13,164 nucleotides of DNA from JANNRW01 sp031401815 (lineage in GTDB: Bacteria > Desulfobacterota > Desulfuromonadia > Geobacterales > DSM-12255). Both the position numbers and the translations under genes were made by a program. A model generated the notes under the pieces. It did no database searches. It was not told where the DNA came from and saw only the letters and a list, made by a program, of their open reading frames with translations. Where the stretch lies: positions 1 through 13,164 of the forward strand of contig JANNRW010000243.1 of assembly GCA_031401815.1 (NCBI GenBank), read 5' to 3'. The first letter of the stretch is position 1. Each line of letters starts with the position of its first letter. Of this stretch, positions 6,112-12,757 are shown piece by piece.

Positions 6112-7155
6112 CTAGGAGCTGACTGCAACATTCCGGAGCAGATCAAGCTCGTCAAGAGATTTACCTGAACCTAGAACAACACAGGAGAGTGGATCTTCGG
6201 CTATAAAGACAGGAAGACCGGTCTCTTCCCGTAAAAGGGTATCGATATTTCGCAAAAGAGCACCGCCACCGGCAAGGAAAATCCCCTTATCCACAATGTC
6301 TGCCGCAAGTTCCGGCGGAGTTCGCTCAAGGCAGATCTTGACAGCATCCACAATCGCATTTATCGGTTCAGAGAGAGCATCCCTTATTTCATCTGAATTG
6401 ATAATATGAGTCTTTGGTATTCCTGAAACAAGATCGCGACCCTTGACCTCCATGGTTCGCACTTCACCTAACGGGTATGCTTCACCCAGCTCTATCTTGA
6501 TAAGCTCTGCCTTCTGATCTCCGATGAGAAGATTATATTTACGCTTGATATACTGCACAATTGCCTCATCCATCTTGTCCCCGCCAACCCTTACAGACTT
6601 GGTATAGACAATACCGGCAAGGGAGATGACAGCCACCTCGGTAGTCCCGCCCCCTATGTCAACTATCATATTGCCTGACGCCTCGGTAATCGGCAGTCCA
6701 GCGCCTATTGCCGCAGCCATCGGCTCCTCGATAAGATAAACCTCGCGTGCACCGGCAGATTCAGCAGACTCCTTTACTGCGCGTTTTTCTACCTGGGTTA
6801 TTCCTGAAGGGACACAGATTACAATACGAGGTCTCACAAGAGTTTTCCGATTGTGTACCTTGTGTATGAAATATCTGAGCATCTCTTCGGTAATGTCGAA
6901 ATCAGCTATGACCCCATCCTTCATCGGACGGATCGCAGTTATGTTGCCAGGGGTGCGGCCAAGCATCTTCTTTGCTTCCATACCGACAGCAAGCACTTTC
7001 TGCTGGCCGTTACTCATCTTCTGTACCGCAACAACCGACGGCTCGCGGATTACTATCCCCTTCCCCTTAAGGTAAACAAGCGTGTTGGCTGTTCCAAGAT
7101 CTATTGCAAGATCGCTTGAAAACATGCCAAATAGATAATCAAATATTTTAAGCAT
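6112..7155 (-). CDS. mreB: Rod shape-determining protein MreB (actin homologue)
   Basis: Bacterial actin that forms membrane-bound filaments and guides cell-wall synthesis along the cylinder. The 347-residue length is standard. An amphipathic, hydrophobic N-terminus (MLKIFDYLFGMF) probably binds the membrane. Actin-fold nucleotide motifs are AIDLGTANTLVY (17-28), DIGGGTTEVAVIS (about 165-178) and FLAGGGALLRNID (about 293-305). The ATG at 7153-7155 has AAGGAG 10 nt upstream. It heads the minus-strand run and is divergent from the symporter-phosphatase operon across 146 bp. A strong hairpin follows its stop, so it may be expressed more highly than the downstream genes. Confidence 0.97.
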   Translation of the reverse strand: MLKIFDYLFGMFSSDLAIDLGTANTLVYLKGKGIVIREPSVVAVQKMSNGQQKVLAVGMEAKKMLGRTPGNITAIRPMKDGVIADFDITEEMLRYFIHKVHNRKTLVRPRIVICVPSGITQVEKRAVKESAESAGAREVYLIEEPMAAAIGAGLPITEASGNMIVDIGGGTTEVAVISLAGIVYTKSVRVGGDKMDEAIVQYIKRKYNLLIGDQKAELIKIELGEAYPLGEVRTMEVKGRDLVSGIPKTHIINSDEIRDALSEPINAIVDAVKICLERTPPELAADIVDKGIFLAGGGALLRNIDTLLREETGLPVFIAEDPLSCVVLGSGKSLDELDLLRNVAVSS

Positions 7156-7205
7156 TAAGAGACTACTCCTTTTGTGTTCTGCATTTATGACAACTTAAAA
7201 AAGCT

Positions 7206-7234
7206 AAAATAGCAAAATTATCGCTGTTGAGCAA
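7206..7234 (-). promoter_or_regulatory. Candidate mreB promoter
   Basis: On the minus strand TTGCTC (7229-7234) and TATTTT (7206-7211) are 17 nt apart, and TGC directly before the -10 gives an extended -10. The start would be near 7199, leaving a leader of about 45 nt with a good Shine-Dalgarno. Matches are moderate. Confidence 0.35.
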
Positions 7235-7268
7235 CCTAAAAACCGTAACCAGGCGCTTCTTATCGACT

Positions 7269-7277
7269 TGTTATAAT
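7269..7277 (+). promoter_or_regulatory. Extended -10 promoter of the symporter-phosphatase operon
   Basis: TGTTATAAT (7269-7277) is a perfect TGn plus TATAAT extended -10. No good -35 lies 16-18 nt upstream, as is typical of extended -10 promoters. Transcription near 7284 would give a leader of less than 20 nt before the first ATG at 7302. Confidence 0.5.
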
Positions 7278-7301
7278 GGGTAAAAATGATATTATTAAAA
7301 A

Positions 7302-7562
7302 ATGAAATCGATGCAATTTAAATACAGTCTACTTCATCGTCTCAGAATGAAAGAGACCTGGGTGATATTTTTCATCACAGGGATAATTATGCTCGATTTT
7401 CCTTTTATGGATATATTCAATAAAAATATAACCATTCTGGGTCTTCCGCTCCTTTTTTTATACATAACTACAGGATGGGCAATATCTATTTTTGTTATTT
7501 TTCTCTTTACCAGATCTATCAGACCGGATGACGACAAAGAAGATGGAGCAGATCGTTCATGA
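7302..7562 (+). CDS. Small two-helix membrane protein, likely companion of the symporter-sensor
   Basis: An 86-residue protein with two probable transmembrane helices (about 20-37 and 47-70) and a charged cytoplasmic tail (RPDDDKEDGADRS). The stretch NITILGLPLLFLY before helix 2 resembles the small membrane proteins (DUF3311/DUF485-like) often encoded just before SSS-family symporters. As I recall, a comparable small gene, cbrX, overlaps cbrA in Pseudomonas. Here the TGA overlaps the next ATG as ATGA (7559-7562), which argues for translational coupling and a joint complex. The start is uncertain: ATGs at 7302, 7311 and 7347 all lack a Shine-Dalgarno, and 7347 would still keep both helices. 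It sits right after an extended -10 promoter, so the mRNA may be nearly leaderless. Function is unproven. Confidence 0.72.
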   Translation: MKSMQFKYSLLHRLRMKETWVIFFITGIIMLDFPFMDIFNKNITILGLPLLFLYITTGWAISIFVIFLFTRSIRPDDDKEDGADRS

Positions 7563-10500
7563 TTGGAACCGGAACTGTCATCATTGCGATTCTCATATAT
7601 ATTGCCCTGCATTTTTTAATTGCCACCTATGCCTACACCCGCTACAAGCAAGGCAGAAGCATCGTTTCCAACTCGGTTGTCTATTTTCTCTCCATAACAG
7701 TCTACTGTACCTCCTGGACCTATTACGGCAGTGTTGGCAAAGTTGCAACAACAGGGCTTGATTTCATTGTCATATATCTTGGCCCGTCACTGACTGCGTT
7801 CTCCTGGTGGTTTCTGCTCCGAAAAATTGTCCGGATAGCAAAAGAGAACAACATCACCTCCATTGCAGATTTTATCAGCTCCAGATATGGTAAATCGCAA
7901 TTTCTCGGAGCCCTGATCACCATCATAGCTGTTATGGGGATAATCCCGTATATTGCGCTACAGATAAAGGCAGTCTCCACTACTTTCAGCATTATCTGCA
8001 ATCACCCTTCTTTCAATATCACCTCTGAATTCCAGAACAACCTGATCCTCCAGAACTCGGGGCTCCTATTTGCCATATTTCTCTGCATTTTCGGCATAAT
8101 TTTCGGGGCGCGGACTGTTGCCATCACCGAGCGGCATGAAGGGCTTGTAGCGGCCATAGCTTTTGAGGCAGTTGTCAAGCTGCTGGCGTTTCTTGCGGTC
8201 GGCATATATGTCACATACTTCCTCTTTAATGGCTTTGCCGACATTTTCGCCCGGCTGGAGAGCGCCAGGCCTGAACTGTATGACAGCCTTATCACAATTG
8301 GAGGTGAAGCCGAAACAACATATGCCAACTGGGCTACAACCCTGTTTCTTGCTATGAGCAGCATAATGCTTCTGCCCAGGCAGTTTCAGATCATGGTTAT
8401 TGAAAATTCGGATGAAAAGCATATAAAAAGTGCAATGTGGCGCTTCCCGACTTATCTGTTTGCCATTAACTTTTTTGTCGTTCCGATTGCATTTGCAGGG
8501 ATACTTCTGAGCGGCAGCAATAGTGGTGCAGACTTTTTTGTGCTTACCATCCCGATGAATACAAACAACTCCTGGCTGGCAATTTTCGCCTTTCTCGGAG
8601 GCTTTTCCGCTGCAGCCGGAATGGTTATTGTCGAATCAGTCGCTGCGTCCACAATGATTCTGAATCACCTTCTGATGCCTCTGGTATTTCTGCTCAGGAT
8701 AAAAGAGCCATTTTCCAGACTCCTTCTTTCACTAAGAAGACTGAGCATAATTATTGTCATTTTTCTGGGGTATGCATACTACCAGATCATCGGAAGCACT
8801 TACATGCTGGTGAATATCGGCCTCATCTCCTTCTCTGCGGCAGCTCATCTTGCCCCCTCCCTTATTGGTGCCCTTTACTGGAGACGCGGGAATCTGTTTG
8901 GCGCTGCGGCAGGGATGATAGGGGGATTTTCCGTCTGGTTCTACACTCTTTTATTACCCTCGTTCATCAAATCCGGCTGGTGGGATACGGAGCTACTGGA
9001 AAAAGGTCCCTTTGGGATATCAATTCTGAAACCAACCGCGCTTTTTGGATTGTCAGGTCTTGACATCTGGAGCAATGCCCTGTTTTGGGGGATGCTTTTC
9101 AATGTTGGAGCCTATCTCCTCTTTTCCATCATAATGGAACAGAGTGAAATTGAAGTTGAACAGAGCATCAAGTTTGTTGACTCCTTCAAGACTGAACAAC
9201 GGATTGATTCATGGGAAACAAAACGTCTTTCAAAGCCGGTAACAATCATGGAATTCGTCACTCTCATGGAAAACTTCATAGGTGAGGAGCAGGCTCATAC
9301 GGCCATATCAAGCTATCTGATTGAACACGAAATTGATGAAAAAGGGATGGTTTCAGAGTTTGAGCTCCCCAACCTGAAGAGATTTGTAGAAAAGACCATT
9401 GCCGGCTCTGTCGGGTCAGCTGCTGCCAAGGCAATTGTCGAGAGCCACCTCTCCGAGATAGGTTCGCAAATGGAGTCATTTTATGATGCATTCAGATCAG
9501 TACGCTCATCTCTTGAAGAGAGCAGGGAGGCACTGTATGTAAGACTGAAATCATCTGAAATCATGAATCGCTCCCAGGACTTGCATCTTATTATAAATGA
9601 GCTTGCAGAACTTCTCAGATCAGAATTCAGATTTGATCTGATCGTAATCAGACTTTTTAATGCTGAAGGCAAACTTGTTTCCTGGTCATCGGTGAACAGA
9701 GCTTCGGATAACATATCTGCTCCTGACATCTTTCCGGCTGATGATCATTTTATTCACGAACTTATGGGGAGCAGAAGGTTGCAGTTTGCTAACGATACCT
9801 CCAAACTCACGCACTATCTGAAAAGCGCGGGAACAGACATGGATCACTTCACAGCTTTCGCTCATATCCCGATAGCCGGAGAGGGTGAGCCTGCCGGGGT
9901 TCTCTCGATTTTTTCCAGCTCAATTGTGGGTCTGTTCACCGAAGAGCTGCTCAACCTGCTCTCGAGTCTTGCCGGTCAGTTGGCTCTCGCAGTCCAGCTG
10001 GTAGATGAACGTGGAGCAAAAGAGCATGAAAGAGAGGAAAAAGAGCTGGCTCTTCTGAAAAATGCTGCTGTGACTCGTGAAATGGAGCTGGCAAAACAGA
10101 TACAACTATCCCTCATGCCTGAGCACCCGCCCAAAATGCAAGGGGTCGAATTCGCCTCGCTCACCTCTTCTGCTGACCATGTAGGTGGTGATTACTATGA
10201 TTTTTTCACCAGGGACAACAGGATCATAGATGCAGTAATAGCTGATGTCTCAGGGCACAATGTGGGTGCTGCCCTGATCATGGTTGAGACAAGATCAGTT
10301 CTCAGGGTTCAGGTAAATATCTGTAACAGCCCGGGCAAAATCCTGTCGAGCCTGAATGATCTGCTTAATAACGATCTTTCACGGGCAGAGCTTTTCATTA
10401 CCATGTTTTACATCAAATACGACACAGTTTCGCAATGGCTCTCATACGCAAGTGCAGGCCACAATCACCCACTGCTGTTCAAGGCCTCGGATGGAATATG

Positions 10501-10822
10501 TCAGGAACTGGATGCCGAAGGTCTAATCCTTGGAGTGAAAGAAGGTGTGCATTTCGAAGAAAAATCAATCCTGCTTGATCATGGAGACATACTGCTTCTT
10601 TACACAGACGGCCTGACCGAGACGACCGACAGTTCAGGCGAGATGTTTGGCATTGAGCGCTTGAGTGCCATTTTGCAGGAGCTGCATAGTTCTCCTCTTC
10701 AAAATCTGATCGATATTATCTACCGGGAGCTGATCATCTTCGCAGGGGGGGTCAAACTCTCCGATGATGTATCAATGGTTGCCATGCGTGTCGAACACTC
10801 TTCTCTTTATCAGCAAGACTAG
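7559..10822 (+). CDS. SSS-family symporter fused to STAC-like, GAF and SpoIIE/RsbU-type PP2C phosphatase
   Basis: A 1087-residue membrane protein. Residues 1 to about 525 form a multi-helix sodium/solute symporter region of the CbrA type, with YFLSITVYCTSWTYYGSVG near 42-60 and IPYIALQIKAVST near 130-142. Residues about 560-630 (MEFVTLMENFIGEEQA, later TIAGSVGSAAAKAIVESHL) resemble the STAC linker that joins such transporters to sensor kinases. A coiled coil follows (about 630-672), then GAF (about 673-811). A helical linker with ELAKQIQLSLMPEHPP (about 843-858) leads to a PP2C domain with metal motifs VGGDYYDF (about 874), DVSGHNVGAAL (about 895), SAGHNHPL, LYTDGLTETTD and SDDVSMVAM. Substrate-dependent transport or binding could thus control dephosphorylation of the STAS protein encoded next. 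Its ATG overlaps the preceding stop by 4 nt. A G7 tract (10745-10751) lies just before the last PP2C motif. Transported solute unknown. Confidence 0.9.
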   Translation: MIGTGTVIIAILIYIALHFLIATYAYTRYKQGRSIVSNSVVYFLSITVYCTSWTYYGSVGKVATTGLDFIVIYLGPSLTAFSWWFLLRKIVRIAKENNITSIADFISSRYGKSQFLGALITIIAVMGIIPYIALQIKAVSTTFSIICNHPSFNITSEFQNNLILQNSGLLFAIFLCIFGIIFGARTVAITERHEGLVAAIAFEAVVKLLAFLAVGIYVTYFLFNGFADIFARLESARPELYDSLITIGGEAETTYANWATTLFLAMSSIMLLPRQFQIMVIENSDEKHIKSAMWRFPTYLFAINFFVVPIAFAGILLSGSNSGADFFVLTIPMNTNNSWLAIFAFLGGFSAAAGMVIVESVAASTMILNHLLMPLVFLLRIKEPFSRLLLSLRRLSIIIVIFLGYAYYQIIGSTYMLVNIGLISFSAAAHLAPSLIGALYWRRGNLFGAAAGMIGGFSVWFYTLLLPSFIKSGWWDTELLEKGPFGISILKPTALFGLSGLDIWSNALFWGMLFNVGAYLLFSIIMEQSEIEVEQSIKFVDSFKTEQRIDSWETKRLSKPVTIMEFVTLMENFIGEEQAHTAISSYLIEHEIDEKGMVSEFELPNLKRFVEKTIAGSVGSAAAKAIVESHLSEIGSQMESFYDAFRSVRSSLEESREALYVRLKSSEIMNRSQDLHLIINELAELLRSEFRFDLIVIRLFNAEGKLVSWSSVNRASDNISAPDIFPADDHFIHELMGSRRLQFANDTSKLTHYLKSAGTDMDHFTAFAHIPIAGEGEPAGVLSIFSSSIVGLFTEELLNLLSSLAGQLALAVQLVDERGAKEHEREEKELALLKNAAVTREMELAKQIQLSLMPEHPPKMQGVEFASLTSSADHVGGDYYDFFTRDNRIIDAVIADVSGHNVGAALIMVETRSVLRVQVNICNSPGKILSSLNDLLNNDLSRAELFITMFYIKYDTVSQWLSYASAGHNHPLLFKASDGICQELDAEGLILGVKEGVHFEEKSILLDHGDILLLYTDGLTETTDSSGEMFGIERLSAILQELHSSPLQNLIDIIYRELIIFAGGVKLSDDVSMVAMRVEHSSLYQQD

Positions 10823-10889
10823 TAATATTTATCCAATATGTTATTGTCAAGAAGCAGAGATAATGCTGAACAACCTCAAGGAGAGCAGA

Positions 10890-11225
10890 ATGGATCTGAA
10901 CATTACACAAAATGACAAAGCTCTTATCATCAGAATAAATGAAGAGCGTCTTGACGCTCACAACTCTGCTGAAATCAAGCAGGAGATTAAACGTCTCTTT
11001 GAAGATGGGCACAAAAATATCCTCGTAGAGCTGAAAAATGTCAGATTCATCGACAGTTCCGGCCTGGGAGCTCTGGTATCAGGGTTCAAGAATGCTACAA
11101 CGCATCAGGGGAGCCTTAAACTCTCCTCTCTTCAGCCGCAGGTAAAATCGATGTTTGAACTGACCAGGTTACACCGGGTTTTCGAAATATTCCCATCGAC
11201 ATCCGAAGGGCTGGCAAGCTATTGA
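10890..11225 (+). CDS. STAS-domain anti-sigma-factor antagonist (SpoIIAA/RsbV family)
   Basis: A 111-residue single STAS domain, the phospho-switch of a partner-switching circuit. In this family the unphosphorylated form captures the HATPase kinase and frees that kinase's target; the kinase phosphorylates it and the PP2C restores it. The key motif is VRFIDSSGLGALVSG (51-65). S56 aligns with the phosphorylated serines of RsbV (S56) and SpoIIAA (S58), next to D55. The ATG at 10890 was chosen because AAGGAG lies 6 nt before it and the STAS domain begins there. Earlier in-frame starts would run back into the phosphatase gene with unrelated residues. It starts 67 nt after the phosphatase stop and is followed at once by the kinase gene. 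Confidence 0.93.
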   Translation: MDLNITQNDKALIIRINEERLDAHNSAEIKQEIKRLFEDGHKNILVELKNVRFIDSSGLGALVSGFKNATTHQGSLKLSSLQPQVKSMFELTRLHRVFEIFPSTSEGLASY

Positions 11226-11239
11226 AAAAAGGGGGGGGC

Positions 11240-11665
11240 ATGCAGAATAATTCCATTGAACTGAACATAAAAGTCCCGAATCAGACCAAATACCTGAGCC
11301 TGATTGGCAGAATTGCCGAGGATATTGCCATAGAGCTGGATCGTTTCAGCGGAGACAAGGAGACGCTTGCCTACCACATGAACCTTGTGCTTACTGAAGC
11401 CATGACCAATGCGATCAAATACGGCAAAACCGACGAAGAGGGTGAATCAGTGCATATCCTGATCACCATCAGCGAAAAGAAGCTTTTTATAAGGATTTAC
11501 GATAAGGGGCAGGGCTTTGATATAAACGAAATACCATCCCCGGACTTTGAAGACATACAAGAGAACGGCAGAGGAATATTTCTGATAAAATCTCTTATGG
11601 ATTCGGTCACATATATCAGGCATCCGGACGGGAACACCCTTGAAATGGTCAAACTGTTATCTTGA
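11240..11665 (+). CDS. RsbW/SpoIIAB-like HATPase serine kinase (anti-sigma factor type)
   Basis: A 141-residue GHKL-fold ATPase. Such proteins phosphorylate the cognate STAS antagonist and hold a sigma factor or other partner inactive. Motifs are the N-box LVLTEAMTNAIKYG (49-62, E53 and N57), G1 DKGQGFD (88-94) and G2 NGRGIFLIKSLMD (109-121). I chose the ATG at 11240. An in-frame TTG at 11222, overlapping the STAS stop, would only add KKGGG-type residues read from the ribosome-binding site. That site is odd: AAAAAA followed by eight G (11231-11238) ends one base before the ATG. The 3' end overlaps the convergent lgt by 9 nt. No sigma factor is adjacent, so the controlled partner is unknown. 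Confidence 0.9.
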   Translation: MQNNSIELNIKVPNQTKYLSLIGRIAEDIAIELDRFSGDKETLAYHMNLVLTEAMTNAIKYGKTDEEGESVHILITISEKKLFIRIYDKGQGFDINEIPSPDFEDIQENGRGIFLIKSLMDSVTYIRHPDGNTLEMVKLLS

Positions 11666-12460
11666 GCCCCCTGAATCGATACTCTTACCCTGCCTCTTAT
11701 ATCCGAGTATTATCATCACAATACCGAGCAGAAACATCGGAAGACTTAACAGCTGCCCCATCGTTACCCCCCCCATCAAAATACCGAGTTGTTGATCCGG
11801 TTCCCTGAAAAATTCGACCAGAAAACGGAAAAAACCGTATCCACTGATGAACGTCCAGAAAACCGTTCCCGAAGGGGGATCCTTTTTCTCCACTAATCTC
11901 ACAACCATAAAAAGCAGCACCCCTTCCAGAAAAGCCTCATACAGCTGGGAAGGGTGGCGCGGGAGATTCCCACCCCCTGGAAAAACAACACCCCAGGGGA
12001 GTTCTGTTGCTCTGCCGTAAAGTTCACCATTAATGAAGTTGCCTATTCGACCGAGGCCAAGACCGACAGGAGCAGTATGCGCCAGGATGTCGGCCATGAC
12101 TGACACCTGAAGACCCTTTTTCCTGACAATGTAAATACCGGCAATGATTGCACCTATCAGACCACCATGAAATGACATCCCCCCTTCCCATACGGCAAAT
12201 ATCTTCAAAGGGTTAGCAAGATACCAGCTGAAGTTGTAGAAAAGAATATAACCAAGCCGGCCACCAAGCACTATCCCCATTGCAATTGAAAAGATGAGGT
12301 CAGAAACTGTGTCTGAAGAGATAAGGAGCTGTCGGGCTTTGGCAACTTTTTTGATAATGAAAAAAGCCGCAAGGAAACCAAGGATATACATAAGGCCATA
12401 CCAGCGGAATTCAAGCGGGCCAATCTTAAGGAAAACAGGATCAAGAACAGGTAGAGTCAT
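11657..12460 (-). CDS. lgt: Prolipoprotein diacylglyceryl transferase (Lgt)
   Basis: Integral inner-membrane enzyme that transfers diacylglycerol from phosphatidylglycerol to the lipobox cysteine of prolipoproteins, the first step of lipoprotein maturation. It has 267 residues with about seven hydrophobic helices. Signature pieces are FHGGLIGA (H98), GRIGNFINGELYGR (137-150), HPSQLYEA (169-176) and FRFLVEFFREPD with R219. The ATG at 12458-12460 has GAGG 7 nt upstream. It appears to be a single-gene unit, convergent with the kinase gene (9-nt overlap) and divergent from the Rieske gene. A tract of eight G on the coding strand (11767-11774) encodes MGGV near residue 229; slippage there would alter the last 35-40 residues. 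Confidence 0.96.
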   Translation of the reverse strand: MTLPVLDPVFLKIGPLEFRWYGLMYILGFLAAFFIIKKVAKARQLLISSDTVSDLIFSIAMGIVLGGRLGYILFYNFSWYLANPLKIFAVWEGGMSFHGGLIGAIIAGIYIVRKKGLQVSVMADILAHTAPVGLGLGRIGNFINGELYGRATELPWGVVFPGGGNLPRHPSQLYEAFLEGVLLFMVVRLVEKKDPPSGTVFWTFISGYGFFRFLVEFFREPDQQLGILMGGVTMGQLLSLPMFLLGIVMIILGYKRQGKSIDSGGSR

Positions 12461-12602
12461 TTTGAAACCTCAAATTAAGATCTGGCTGGGGGTCTGGTGA
12501 ACTGAGCCTGCCTTTTCGGATAATCAGCTATAAACAGTTATCAGTCAAGAGTCGAATTGTCGGGCAGATGGCAGAGTTGCCTTTCAGGTTTTTACATCAG
12601 TA

Positions 12603-12630
12603 TTGACAAATGAGAACGAAATGCTACGCT
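12603..12630 (+). promoter_or_regulatory. Candidate promoter upstream of the Rieske gene
   Basis: A perfect TTGACA (12603-12608) is followed after 16 nt by TACGCT (12625-12630, 3/6), preceded by TGC as an extended -10. The start would be near 12637, giving a leader of about 120 nt that contains both dyads described next. The weak -10 keeps confidence low. Confidence 0.35.
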
Positions 12631-12652
12631 CTGTTGAACAGGTATTTCTGTC

Positions 12653-12673
12653 TGGCACGATGCCAAAATGCCA
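12653..12673. promoter_or_regulatory. TGGCA-N3-TGCCA dyad with a third half-site
   Basis: TGGCA (12653-12657) and TGCCA (12661-12665) form a perfect dyad around CGA. A further TGCCA lies at 12669-12673. The spacing suits a dimeric regulator just downstream of the proposed start near 12637. The cognate regulator is unknown. Confidence 0.35.
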
Positions 12674-12713
12674 AATATCTAAGCCTGATTATTCCGTTAG
12701 AATTGATAGATAT

Positions 12714-12734
12714 CTGAATTCGTGACGGATTCAG
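12714..12734. promoter_or_regulatory. 21-bp operator-like dyad before the Rieske gene
   Basis: CTGAAT-T-CGT-G-ACG-G-ATTCAG: nine of ten base pairs are symmetric about the central G at 12724. It ends 23 nt before the Rieske ATG. Its length and symmetry fit a homodimeric transcription factor site; the regulator cannot be named from sequence. Confidence 0.45.
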
Positions 12735-12757
12735 AAGATAAAAATGAAGGAGCCTTT

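Noticed and set aside
10764..10889. Longer STAS protein starting inside the phosphatase gene
   Set aside because: The extra residues are out-of-frame phosphatase sequence. A strong AAGGAG precedes the ATG at 10890, where the STAS domain starts.
12653..12670. Sigma-54 promoter (TGGCACG element)
   Set aside because: The -24-like TGGCACG is present, but the expected GC-containing -12 element at the right spacing is missing (CAAAA instead of TTGCA).
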